Shown: in pieces, positions 8,908 to 16,870 of the stretch
Layout of the letters: each line of letters begins with the position of its first letter
Position numbering within the stretch: the first letter of the stretch is position 1
NCBI GenBank assembly: GCA_018057825.1
Contig: JAGPCY010000019.1
Span: 62,001-126,000, forward strand
Length of the DNA stretch: 64,000 bases
Source of the DNA: Kofleriaceae bacterium
GTDB lineage: Bacteria > Myxococcota_A > Polyangia > Haliangiales > Haliangiaceae
Direction of reading: 5' to 3'
The notes under the pieces: model-generated
Seen by the model: only the letters and a program-made list of their open reading frames with translations
Database searches by the model: none
What the model was told of the DNA's origin: nothing
Translations under genes and position numbers: made by a program

Positions 8908-9474
8908 CTAGGCGTCCGGGGCCTTGGTGATCGTGAGCTTCAGGACGAAGTCGAAGCCGCCATGCTTCGCCTCGACCTTCGCGACCTGCGAGACATCGTA
9001 GCGGCCGTTCGCGCACGGGATCACGACCATCGTCTTGCCGAGCTGGACCGGCCCCGCCGGCACGTCATTCGGGATCGTCGCCCGCGTCGGATCGGCGGTG
9101 CTCGTGCCCTCGACCGGCGTCGCGCAGTCGGCGCAGGTCAGCACCATCGCGCCGTGCGCGACGTCGAAGCTGCCCCACACCTGCGTCGACCCCGGCGCGT
9201 CGAGGGCGCTCGCGAGCGTGGCCTCGTCGACGTTCGCCGTACCCTTGCCGTCGAGGCTCGCGACGAGCTGGATGCGCCCCTCGTCCAAAAAGACGGTCGG
9301 TCCCACCAGGTTCAGGTCGAAGACCATCACGGTCCCGGCGTCGAGCTCGTACTCGTCCTCTGGGTACCCCGCGGCTTCCGCACCGGGCCAGCCGGCCATG
9401 ACCGCGATGTCGCCGGCCACGACGGCGACGTGATTGTAGAGCGGTCGGATATCACCGAGCTTCGTCCATGCCAT
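8908..9474 (-). CDS. Unknown protein, 188 aa
   Basis: This acidic soluble protein (MAWTKLGDIRPLYN at the start) has two CxxC-type cysteines in TCADCATP and no signal peptide or membrane segment. The C-terminal segment KHGGFDFVLKLTITK looks like a closing beta strand. No family is recognised. The start is supported by TAAGGT ending six bases upstream. It is the last gene before the TIR-SLOG-CHAT operon and points away from it. Confidence 0.6.
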   Translation of the reverse strand: MAWTKLGDIRPLYNHVAVVAGDIAVMAGWPGAEAAGYPEDEYELDAGTVMVFDLNLVGPTVFLDEGRIQLVASLDGKGTANVDEATLASALDAPGSTQVWGSFDVAHGAMVLTCADCATPVEGTSTADPTRATIPNDVPAGPVQLGKTMVVIPCANGRYDVSQVAKVEAKHGGFDFVLKLTITKAPDA

Positions 9475-9480
9475 CGGGGG

Positions 9481-9486
9481 ACCTTA
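9481..9486 (-). promoter_or_regulatory. Candidate -10 element (TAAGGT), leaderless
   Basis: On the minus strand TAAGGT ends six bases before the ATG at 9474. No convincing -35 box is seen. It belongs to the recurring TANNNT-6/7-start pattern of this window. Confidence 0.45.
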
Positions 9487-9982
9487 CCCGAACGCGTCGA
9501 CCGGCGTCGCGCCGACGATGCCGGGCATGCACGCGCGGCAGCATCCTGATATGCGCTTCGAGGATCTCTGGTGCCGGTCGCCTTCCGGCGCCATCGTTCG
9601 GCTCGGCGCCGCCGTGCCGGTCAGGGCCCGGGCCCTCGGCCCGTCCGGCGCCGACGCCCCGAGGTCCGGCCCGGTCCCGGGCGACTGCGCCCTTTGCGCT
9701 GACGCGCCACGCCAGCACGCTCCCTCGCTTCTACCAGCCTGATCACCTCACCCCCTGGCGGTTGGACTCCCGGCGCTCTCACTGCGCGCCCACCGCCGGT
9801 TCTGCGGCACCGGCCGCGACGCCCACCGCCCGGGGAGTGGTCCCGGTGGTCCCGGTGGTCCCGGTGATGTCGGCCTGCCTACGGAGCCACGACGGCCAAA
9901 GTGCGTTCACGCTGTTCGATCGCGCATCGCCGCCTCGTCTCACCCGCATGCCGGCGCTCTTGCCGGTCACCAAGGAACGCTC
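9487..9982. other. Non-coding stretch upstream of the TIR operon
   Basis: About 500 bases with no supportable gene. A 63-codon frame starting near 9553 and several longer Arg/Ala/Pro-rich frames have the composition of chance reading frames. Positions 9839-9865 carry three tandem copies of the 9-mer GGTCCCGGT. The promoter of the TIR operon should lie in this stretch, probably in its less GC-rich last ~100 bases, but no clear -35/-10 pair stands out. Confidence 0.5.
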
Positions 9983-10459
9983 ATGGCCCGTCGAGTCTTC
10001 TTCAGCTTCCACTTCGAACGCGACATCTTCCGCGTCAATCAGGTCCGCAACTCGAACGTCGTCCACGGTGTCGAACGCGCCGGGTTCTTCGACCAGTCCG
10101 AGTACGAGGAGGCCAAGCGGAAGGGGCAGTCTACGATCGACAAGATGATCCGCGACAAGCTCACGGGGACCACCGTCACCGTGGTCCTCATTGGCGCGGA
10201 GACAGCGCAGCGCCCGTGGGTTAAGCGCGAGATAGAGCTGTCGCTTGCCCAGCGCAACGGCCTGCTCGGAATCCACATCCACCACCTCGACCCCGTCAAG
10301 AAGGGGCAGCCAAAGGTCGACCCGCGTGGACCAGCGCCGAATGTGCCCGCCGACGTGCTCTTTCCCACCTACGACTGGGACGGTGACGTGAAACGGTTCG
10401 CCACCGCGATCGAGGCGGCCGGCAAGCGCGCTGACGCGTGGCGAGACTCCAAGTCGTAG
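9983..10459 (+). CDS. ThsB-like TIR domain protein
   Basis: The whole 158-residue protein is a TIR-like (MTH538/DUF1863-type) domain. It resembles Thoeris ThsB: an N-terminal RRVFFSFHFERD strand, FRVNQVRN, then TVTVVLIGAETAQRPWVKREIELS with candidate catalytic Glu83, followed by LLGIHIHHL. ThsB-type TIRs make an NAD-derived cyclic ADP-ribose signal after phage recognition. Here that role is inferred, because no classical ThsA is present. AAGGA lies seven bases before the ATG. It is the first gene of a six-gene same-strand operon, 30 bases before the next TIR gene. Confidence 0.87.
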   Translation: MARRVFFSFHFERDIFRVNQVRNSNVVHGVERAGFFDQSEYEEAKRKGQSTIDKMIRDKLTGTTVTVVLIGAETAQRPWVKREIELSLAQRNGLLGIHIHHLDPVKKGQPKVDPRGPAPNVPADVLFPTYDWDGDVKRFATAIEAAGKRADAWRDSKS

Positions 10460-10489
10460 CGGCACGCTCCTCCCACGAAAGGAACCGGC

Positions 10490-10870
10490 ATGTCCCAGTC
10501 TCTGTTCGTTAGCTACGTGTATGAAGACAAGAGATTCTTCGACGAAGTTCGCGCCTGGGCCACTCGCGGCGCGCTCGGCGACGTCACGGTGACCGGCGAG
10601 GCCGCCGACGTGCGTCAAGACGGCGCCGCCGCCATCGAGGCCCATCTCAAGCCGAAGATCCAGGGCGCCACCGCGGTGCTCGTGCTGGTCGGCAACGACA
10701 CCCACAACCACGACTGGGTCCGGCGCGAGCTCGCGTGGGCCACATCGGCCAACAAGCGCGTCCTCGCCGCCCGGCTGCCAGGCACCACAGGCGCACTACC
10801 CCTCGGCTTCACCCACCTCCACCTTCTGCCCTTCGATCCCAGCTCGATCCGCAAGGTGCTTGGTACTTGA
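10490..10870 (+). CDS. Second small TIR-like protein
   Basis: This 126-residue protein is also a single TIR-like domain: SLFVSYVYEDKRFFDEV at the N-terminus, a middle strand ATAVLVLVGNDT, then HDWVRRELAWA with candidate catalytic Glu80. It is clearly divergent from its neighbour, so it is not a recent duplicate. It could be a second signal producer with a different trigger or product, or a non-catalytic partner. An AAGGA Shine-Dalgarno sequence lies six bases before the ATG, and the next gene starts 15 bases after its stop. Confidence 0.82.
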   Translation: MSQSLFVSYVYEDKRFFDEVRAWATRGALGDVTVTGEAADVRQDGAAAIEAHLKPKIQGATAVLVLVGNDTHNHDWVRRELAWATSANKRVLAARLPGTTGALPLGFTHLHLLPFDPSSIRKVLGT

Positions 10871-10885
10871 AGCTAGGAGTCGACG

Positions 10886-12049
10886 ATGCCCGTCCGCGTC
10901 CTCGAACATCCTGGCACCACCAGCCGTGGCTGGACCAGTGACTTCCTGGCCCAGCTCGCCGCGCAATACGCGCGGCTGGGGATGCCGTGCCCGCCAACGA
11001 CCACAGACCTCGCGTCCGCTCGCGAGCACCCTGAGCTCCTGGTCTACTTCGCAACCAACCCGTGGGACGCCACCGCCGCCTCCACCTTTGGCGACCAGCT
11101 CCAGAGGTACGCTGACGAGTCGCTGCACCTACTCCCGGTCGTCGACCGGGAGACCGACGCATCGACCCACCTTGCGCCAGCGCTCATGCGGTTCAACGCC
11201 TTCATCGCCGCCCGACATGCGCAGGTCTTCGCCAAGGCGCTCGTCGATGAAGCCCTGACGCTGCTGTGGCAGCGGCGACGGCAGCGCCGCATCTTCATCA
11301 GCTACCGGCGCAACGAGTCGCAGGCGATGGCGCGGCAGCTCCACGAACACTTCTCGACAAGATCGTTCGATGTCTTCCTCGATGAGCGTTCGATCGAGCC
11401 AGCCGTGGACTTCCAGCACGAACTGCGACGACGCCTCGACGACAGCGACGCGGTGCTGGTCCTCGTCACGCCGGGCCTCGCCGACTCGCGCTGGGTTCGC
11501 GAAGAGCTCAGCTTCGCGCAAGTGCGCCGCATCGGACTACTTGGGGTCGTCTGGCCGACGAATGCGACAACGCCCACATCGTCCGTGGTCGCACAGCTCG
11601 ATCGCGATCAGCAGGTGGTGCTGACCGGTGGCGTCGGTGGCCTCCCCGACCGCGTCCTCGATGCCGGCGAACTCGCACAGGTCGACCGTATGATGTTCGA
11701 GGGTCGGTCTCAAGCGATCGCACGCCGCACGACCAGCCTGATCGACGATGCCAGCCAGAGCTTGGCTCCGGCCTTCATAGTGGTCGCCAGTCGCATCGAC
11801 GGTGACCTCGACCTCGTGCGCCACGGCCAGCCCTGGCTTGGACGGATCGCGCCATTCCGCCCATCGCCGTACGACCTCTGGCGCTGGTGGGACGAGATCC
11901 GCCAGCGCCCGCAGTCACCGGAGGGGATGATCGTCCTCTATCCGCACGTCGACCAACACGATCCGGCGGAGCGGGCCTTCCGCACCATCTGCGACGCCTG
12001 GGGCCGGAGTGCCCGGCCACGGGTCGAGCTGCAGCCGGTGCACCTGTGA
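10886..12049 (+). CDS. TIR domain protein with unknown flanking regions
   Basis: This 387-residue protein has a central TIR domain of the classical type at about residues 132-230: RRIFISYRRNES, a DVFLDERSIEPA loop, then SRWVREELSFAQ with candidate catalytic Glu206 or Glu207. The first ~130 residues contain LLVYFATNPW and LHLLPVVDRETD segments and could be a degenerate Rossmann or TIR-like domain. The C-terminal ~150 residues end in a MIVLYPHVDQHD segment and are unassigned. AGGAG lies six bases before the ATG. The stop overlaps the next start (GTGA), coupling it to the SLOG gene. Confidence 0.8.
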   Translation: MPVRVLEHPGTTSRGWTSDFLAQLAAQYARLGMPCPPTTTDLASAREHPELLVYFATNPWDATAASTFGDQLQRYADESLHLLPVVDRETDASTHLAPALMRFNAFIAARHAQVFAKALVDEALTLLWQRRRQRRIFISYRRNESQAMARQLHEHFSTRSFDVFLDERSIEPAVDFQHELRRRLDDSDAVLVLVTPGLADSRWVREELSFAQVRRIGLLGVVWPTNATTPTSSVVAQLDRDQQVVLTGGVGGLPDRVLDAGELAQVDRMMFEGRSQAIARRTTSLIDDASQSLAPAFIVVASRIDGDLDLVRHGQPWLGRIAPFRPSPYDLWRWWDEIRQRPQSPEGMIVLYPHVDQHDPAERAFRTICDAWGRSARPRVELQPVHL

Positions 12050-12756
12050 GGCGGGTGTTCCTGTCGGCGAGCGTGCCCACGGGAAGGAAGCGATATCCAC
12101 GGGCGGCCGATCACTTGCTGACGGCACAGCCGGTGCTGATCCGCGACGCCGTGCTCGCGATGGTGCGCGAAGGGCTGAGGTCCGGCTTCGACTTCGTCTT
12201 CGGGGCCCATCCCAGCATCGCACCCATCGTGCTGACCGTGGCCCGCGAGTTCCCATCGGACCGACCACGGATCGAGGTCTTCCAGTCGCGCCTCTTTGAA
12301 GCCGTGTTTCCCCAAGAGACGCTGGAGCTTGCCGATGGCGTGCTCGGGCTCCTCACCCCCGTGCCGGCCGAGCCGCCGCCCCCAGCCGCACCCGACCGCG
12401 AGCAGAGCCTGGCCGCGATGCGGATGGCCATCATCACCAGCAGGGAGCTGGTCGCCGCCATCGTGATCGGGGGCATGGACGGGGTGACTGACGAGGCGAC
12501 CATGTTCCTCTCGCACCACCGGCGTTCTCTGCCGCTCTACGCCCTTGGATCGACCGGGGGCGCAGCTCTCGATCTCTTCGACCGCCCGCCTCCGGGCTTC
12601 TCCGCCGATGACTTTTGCGGCGGCGCGGCCGCTCCGGTGGAGCGCGACCTGTTGTGCGAGCAGGTTCCCGGCTACGCGCGCGTGGCGCGGGCGATCTTCC
12701 GGGCCGTGGCGGCTGCAGGCGCGCCGCCCATGCCACCGCTCACCTCGCGAGCGTGA
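12046..12756 (+). CDS. SLOG domain protein (predicted nucleotide-ligand sensor)
   Basis: This 236-residue protein has the Rossmann-like SLOG layout: RRVFLSASVP at the start, a GFDFVFGAHPS strand-loop, and a GGMDGVTDEATMF motif near residue 145 that matches the glycine-rich, acidic ligand-binding pattern of SLOG proteins. In Thoeris, the SLOG domain of ThsA binds the TIR-made ADP-ribose cycle. By analogy, this protein may sense or store a signal made by one of the three upstream TIRs; that is inference. The GTG start at 12046 overlaps the preceding stop. There is no Sir2 domain, unlike ThsA. Confidence 0.78.
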   Translation: MRRVFLSASVPTGRKRYPRAADHLLTAQPVLIRDAVLAMVREGLRSGFDFVFGAHPSIAPIVLTVAREFPSDRPRIEVFQSRLFEAVFPQETLELADGVLGLLTPVPAEPPPPAAPDREQSLAAMRMAIITSRELVAAIVIGGMDGVTDEATMFLSHHRRSLPLYALGSTGGAALDLFDRPPPGFSADDFCGGAAAPVERDLLCEQVPGYARVARAIFRAVAAAGAPPMPPLTSRA

Positions 12757-12916
12757 CCGGAACGCGGCGAGGCAGCGCGGAACGCAGCTCGGCGAGCGTC
12801 GGCTCGTGCGCGATTCGGCTGGGTCACGACGACTGTCTGCGCGGCTACGAGCGTCTCGAAGGCGACGACGGTTCGCGCGGCCGGGTGGCGTTACTCTTGA
12901 GCCAAGTTGCCGAGGG

Positions 12917-12946
12917 TTGCCGGAGGCGGAGCATCTAGAGTATCGT
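12917..12946 (+). promoter_or_regulatory. Possible internal promoter before the CHAT-STAND gene
   Basis: TTGCCG (12917-12922) and TATCGT (12941-12946) are separated by 18 bases, 15 bases before the ATG at 12962. They lie in the 205-base gap between the SLOG and CHAT genes, the only large gap in this operon. A second promoter here would let the effector be set independently of the TIR genes. Confidence 0.35.
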
Positions 12947-12961
12947 CGACGGACGGTCCGA

Positions 12962-15900
12962 ATGGTGCCATTCACGGTGGAGCTGACGATCGAGCCGGGG
13001 CCGGTGGAGCCCGGCGGTGTGCGTGACGGGTTCGGCGAGAGTAACGTGATCGTGAGTCCCATCGACAAGGCGCCCATGAGCCGCGCCGCCGACCTGCGGT
13101 GGGGTTCCGAGCGCCTCGCCACTGGTACCACGGTCGCCACGTTCCTCGACACCTTCTGGAACGGACGTTCGGTCAGTCACCCGGACGCGCTCGACTTCGG
13201 ACGAGCGCTGTCCCGCCGGCTGTTGGGTCACCCGGCGCTGCGCGAGCGCTGGCGCGAGATCCGCGCCTGGCGCGGAGAGCGGCCGCTCCGACTGGAGCTG
13301 GTCCTGCCGCCTGCGCGGACGTCTGCGATTGGCGCCGTCCCCTTCGAGCTCCTCGCGGATGAGGACGGCTTCTGGTTCTACGGTGGGCAGTCTTCGCTCG
13401 TGCGGTGCATCGCCGACCTGGAGCCGAGACCAGCGAGGATCCCGACCAACGCGCGGCTGCAGGTCGCCTGGGCCAATCCTCTAGACATTGCTTCGCGCGT
13501 CGACGACAGCGTGTTCGAGGACCACGGGGCACTCCTGACGCGCGCGGGCAAAAGAGCCGGGCTCGACGTCCAGACAACCCTGCCGCGGGTCGGGCTCGAG
13601 GAGCTCCAGGATTCGCTCGCGGCTCGCCGCCCGGTCGCGGTCGTGTCGATCGTCGCTCACGGCTCGCAGAGTGGCGGCAGCCTCGCCCTGGAAGCGCCGG
13701 GCCGTGTGTCCTGTATGGTGCCGGCGTCCACGGTCGCTGCCGCGTTGCGAGCCGCCGATGCGCAGGTCGCACTGCTGTGGACCTGCCACGCGGCCCGCCA
13801 ACACGAGGACCTGGGCTCGATCGCCGAAAGACTCCTGCACCCGGAGGGCGGCGATCTGTCGGCCGTCCTCGCAGCGCACGGCGCGGTGCGGGCGAGCTGG
13901 ACCCCTCGCGCCGCCAAGCTGATCTTCGACGCGCTGACGGGCGTGGCCGCCAACGACCTCGAGCGCGCGGTCACGTGCGCTCGCCAGGCCGTACGTGAGG
14001 AAGATCCGGCGTGGGCCACCCTCTCGTACTACGCACGGCCGCGGGACGGCCGCAGCGTGAGCCTCGAGGGCGCCGGCACTGTCGTGATCGCTGCGCTGAC
14101 GGAGAGCGCCGTCGCAGGCGATCGCATCATGGGCGTCCCGCCGCGCCCGTACTACTGGGTCGATCGCCCGCGCGAGGTGGCCGAGATTCTTGCGAAGCTC
14201 CGCGCCCACCGGCTGGTGACGGTTCGCGGCATGCCGGGCATCGGCAAGACCGAGGTGGCGCGCGCGGCCGCGGAACAGGTGAGCGGCGAGCCCGCGGTGG
14301 GCGTGGACCAGGTGCTCTGGGTCGCCCTCGACGACGTTCGCTCCGTCGAGCACCTCCGGGCGCGCGCCGCCGACTGGGTTGGGCTCGCTGACCCGGACGC
14401 TCCCGACTGGCGCATCGCTCGGGCCATCGGCGATCGCCGGGCGCTATGGATCCTGGACAACGCCGAGAACTTGCTCCACGGCCAAGGCGCCACGCTGCGG
14501 GGCTTTCTGACTGCGCTAATCGAGCACTGTCCGGGGCTCCGGCTGCTCGTCACCTCGCAGCGCCCGGTGGGAGACCTGCGGAGCCTGCGCGAGGAGACCG
14601 TCGTGGTCCGCCGAATCGGCGATCCGGCGACCTGCGAGCGGTTGTTCGCCGCGGCGTCCGGGAGCCCGCTCGACGAACGCGCAAGCAGCGACGAGGCGCG
14701 GGACCTGGTCGGGTTGCTCGACGGACACCCTCGCTCGCTCGTGCTCGTGGCCAGCCAGGTTCGCGATGGGGGCTCCAACCTCGGAGAGCTGGCCAGCGCG
14801 CTACGGCAGCGCGGCAGTGACGCGATCATGGCACGCGCGCTCCTCGAGAGCGGAACCGACTGGACCGACGACGATCACCGGCGTGCGGAACACCTGGTGG
14901 CGAGCTTGCACCTGGCCTACCTCCCGCTCCTCGAGCGCTCCCCAGCGGCGGCCGAGCTGTTCGCCTGGCTGGGCCTCTTGCCGGCCGGGTTGCCCCTCGC
15001 CCTCACGCGCGCCGTCTTCGGTGATGACGCGCGGGCGTACGTCGCCACGCTCGACCGGCACAGCCTCGTGGAGGTGCGCGGCGCCGACGAGCGACTCGAC
15101 CTGCCGGCGCCGGTGCGCTGGTACGCGGCACAACGCCTCGCGACCGACGTGCCGGTGGCGCGCCAGGCGGAGCTGCTGGCGCGCACCTTCGACGCCCTCG
15201 CCTCCCTGCTCGCCAGTGCATACACGCGCCTCGGCAAGCCCGGCGCCAGCGTCGTGATCGAGATGAGCCGCCGCGAGTCGTTGAACCTCGAGGCGCTCCT
15301 CGATCATGCGACACGGCTGACGTCGACGGCCGGGGTCGCGAACCTGGCGGCGAAGGCGCTCTGGCGGTGGAGCGACGTCCGCGTGCACGGCGGCCGTCTC
15401 GGCGAGCCCCTCGCGCTCCTCGAACGGGGGCACGCGTTCGTAATCTCTCACGGCGGCGATGGCGAGCACGAGGCGAACACGCAGAAGGCGCTGGGCGACC
15501 TGTACGTGCGCACCGCTCGCCTGACGGAGGCGGAGGCCGCGTTCGAGGCGGCGCTGACGGCGTACCGGGCGATCGACGACCGGCTCGGCGAGGCGAACAC
15601 GCGGAGGGCGCAGGGCGCCCTGTACCTGCGCACGGCTCGCCTGACCGAGGCGGAGGCCGCCTTCGAGGCGGCGCTGACGGCGTACCGGGCGATCGACGCC
15701 CAGCTCGGCGAGGCGAACACGCGGCAGGCGCTGGGCGACCTGTACGTACGCACGGCTCGCCCGACCGAGGCGGAGGCCGCGTTCGGGGGGGCGCTGACAG
15801 CGTACCGGGCGATCGACGACCGGCTCGGCGAGGCAAACACGCGGAAGGCGCTGGGCGACCTGTACGTGCGCACGGCTCGCCTGACGGAGGCGGAGGACGC

Positions 15901-16870
15901 GTACGCGGCGGCGCTGACCGCGTACCGGGCGATCGACGACAAGCTCGGCGAGGCGAACACGCGGCTGGCGCTGGGCGACCTGTACGTGCGCACGGCTCGC
16001 CTGACAGGGGCGGAGACCGCGTACGACGCGGCGCTGACGGCGTACCGGGCGCTCGACGAACGGCTCGGCGAGGCGAACACGCGGCTGGCGCTGGGCGACC
16101 TGTACGTGCACACGGCTCGCCGGACGGAGGCGGAGGCCGCCTACGACGCGGCGCTGACGGCGTACCGGGCGATCGACGCCCGGCTCGGCGAGGCGAACAC
16201 GCGGCAGGCGCTGGGCGACCTGTACGTGCGCACGGCTCGCCTGACCGAGGCGGAGGCCGCGTTCGAGGCGGCGCTGACGGCGTACCGGGCGATCGACGGC
16301 CGGCTCGGCGAGGCGAACACGCGATCAGGGCTCGGCGTGGTCGCGCTGAAGAGAGGTCACGCGCTCGACGCATTCGAGGCGTTCCGGCAAGCGCGCGTCG
16401 CACTGCTGCGACTGGAAGAGCGTCTTGGCGCCGCGGGCCAGCTTGGGTACATGGCTCGCGCTGCAGCGGCGCTGGGTGACCACGACCGCGCGCTCGTCCT
16501 GGGTGGGATGGCATGGTCAGAACTGCACGCGCTCGCCGATCGATACGGCGAGATGGTGGTGGCGACCGACCTCGTGGGGCCCGCCTTGGCCAGCGGCGAC
16601 GAAGCGCTGGCAGTGCTCGCCGTCGTCATCGCGCTTCATCACGCGCGCGAGCTCGACCCTCCTCGCGCTGCCCGGCTTGGAACAGTTGCAGCGGAGATCC
16701 TCGGCCCGGAGAAGGCGGCCGCCGGGCTGTCCCCGCCGGAGCTCGAGGAACTCCAGGAGGCGTTCGTCGCGGCTCTCGCAGCGGTGAAGCAGCGACTCAC
16801 CGACCGAGGGGAGGACCCGCTGTCCGCTCCACGCCCTGCTCCGCCCAGCCTTCCCCCCGAGGATCCGTGA
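12962..16870 (+). CDS. CHAT protease-STAND ATPase-TPR protein
   Basis: This 1302-residue protein has three parts. Residues ~1-390 form a CHAT (caspase-like) domain with the expected dyad His233 (VAHGSQSGG) and Cys275 (LLWTCHAA). Residues ~405-830 form a STAND/NB-ARC-type ATPase with P-loop GMPGIGKT (Lys429), a Walker B-like WILDN and a TSQRP sensor, followed by a winged-helix-like region. From residue 840 come seven 40-residue TPR units plus a diverged tail. In known STAND systems, target binding by the repeats opens the ATPase and activates the N-terminal effector, here probably a protease. ATG 12962 is preferred because the upstream frame is Arg-rich and overlaps the SLOG gene. Its stop overlaps the next start (GTGA). 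Confidence 0.87.
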   Translation: MVPFTVELTIEPGPVEPGGVRDGFGESNVIVSPIDKAPMSRAADLRWGSERLATGTTVATFLDTFWNGRSVSHPDALDFGRALSRRLLGHPALRERWREIRAWRGERPLRLELVLPPARTSAIGAVPFELLADEDGFWFYGGQSSLVRCIADLEPRPARIPTNARLQVAWANPLDIASRVDDSVFEDHGALLTRAGKRAGLDVQTTLPRVGLEELQDSLAARRPVAVVSIVAHGSQSGGSLALEAPGRVSCMVPASTVAAALRAADAQVALLWTCHAARQHEDLGSIAERLLHPEGGDLSAVLAAHGAVRASWTPRAAKLIFDALTGVAANDLERAVTCARQAVREEDPAWATLSYYARPRDGRSVSLEGAGTVVIAALTESAVAGDRIMGVPPRPYYWVDRPREVAEILAKLRAHRLVTVRGMPGIGKTEVARAAAEQVSGEPAVGVDQVLWVALDDVRSVEHLRARAADWVGLADPDAPDWRIARAIGDRRALWILDNAENLLHGQGATLRGFLTALIEHCPGLRLLVTSQRPVGDLRSLREETVVVRRIGDPATCERLFAAASGSPLDERASSDEARDLVGLLDGHPRSLVLVASQVRDGGSNLGELASALRQRGSDAIMARALLESGTDWTDDDHRRAEHLVASLHLAYLPLLERSPAAAELFAWLGLLPAGLPLALTRAVFGDDARAYVATLDRHSLVEVRGADERLDLPAPVRWYAAQRLATDVPVARQAELLARTFDALASLLASAYTRLGKPGASVVIEMSRRESLNLEALLDHATRLTSTAGVANLAAKALWRWSDVRVHGGRLGEPLALLERGHAFVISHGGDGEHEANTQKALGDLYVRTARLTEAEAAFEAALTAYRAIDDRLGEANTRRAQGALYLRTARLTEAEAAFEAALTAYRAIDAQLGEANTRQALGDLYVRTARPTEAEAAFGGALTAYRAIDDRLGEANTRKALGDLYVRTARLTEAEDAYAAALTAYRAIDDKLGEANTRLALGDLYVRTARLTGAETAYDAALTAYRALDERLGEANTRLALGDLYVHTARRTEAEAAYDAALTAYRAIDARLGEANTRQALGDLYVRTARLTEAEAAFEAALTAYRAIDGRLGEANTRSGLGVVALKRGHALDAFEAFRQARVALLRLEERLGAAGQLGYMARAAAALGDHDRALVLGGMAWSELHALADRYGEMVVATDLVGPALASGDEALAVLAVVIALHHARELDPPRAARLGTVAAEILGPEKAAAGLSPPELEELQEAFVAALAAVKQRLTDRGEDPLSAPRPAPPSLPPEDP
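15481..16320 (+). repeat. Seven 120-bp tandem repeats encoding TPR units
   Basis: Seven in-phase 120-base units run head to tail; each ends with a CTCGGCGAGGC/AAACAC-type segment and encodes a 40-residue TPR-like unit containing ALGDLYVRTARLTEAEAAF with few changes. Nucleotide conservation is close to complete over long stretches, including third positions. This points to recent expansion or gene conversion rather than old duplicated domains. Confidence 0.92.

Noticed and set aside
9553-9742. A 63-codon frame before the TIR operon
   Set aside because: Arg/Ala/Pro-rich composition, no ribosome-binding site and no recognisable motif.
9839-9865. Three tandem GGTCCCGGT 9-mers as a CRISPR or attachment site
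   Set aside because: Too short and without spacers or matching copies; treated as a chance simple repeat.
9983-12756. Calling the TIR-SLOG genes a classical Thoeris system
   Set aside because: No Sir2-SLOG or membrane ThsA is present; only the ThsB-like and SLOG parts are shared, so the system is described as a composite.
15481-16320. CRISPR-like array appearance
   Set aside because: The 120-bp units are coding TPR repeats without spacers; no true CRISPR repeat-spacer pattern is seen anywhere in the window.
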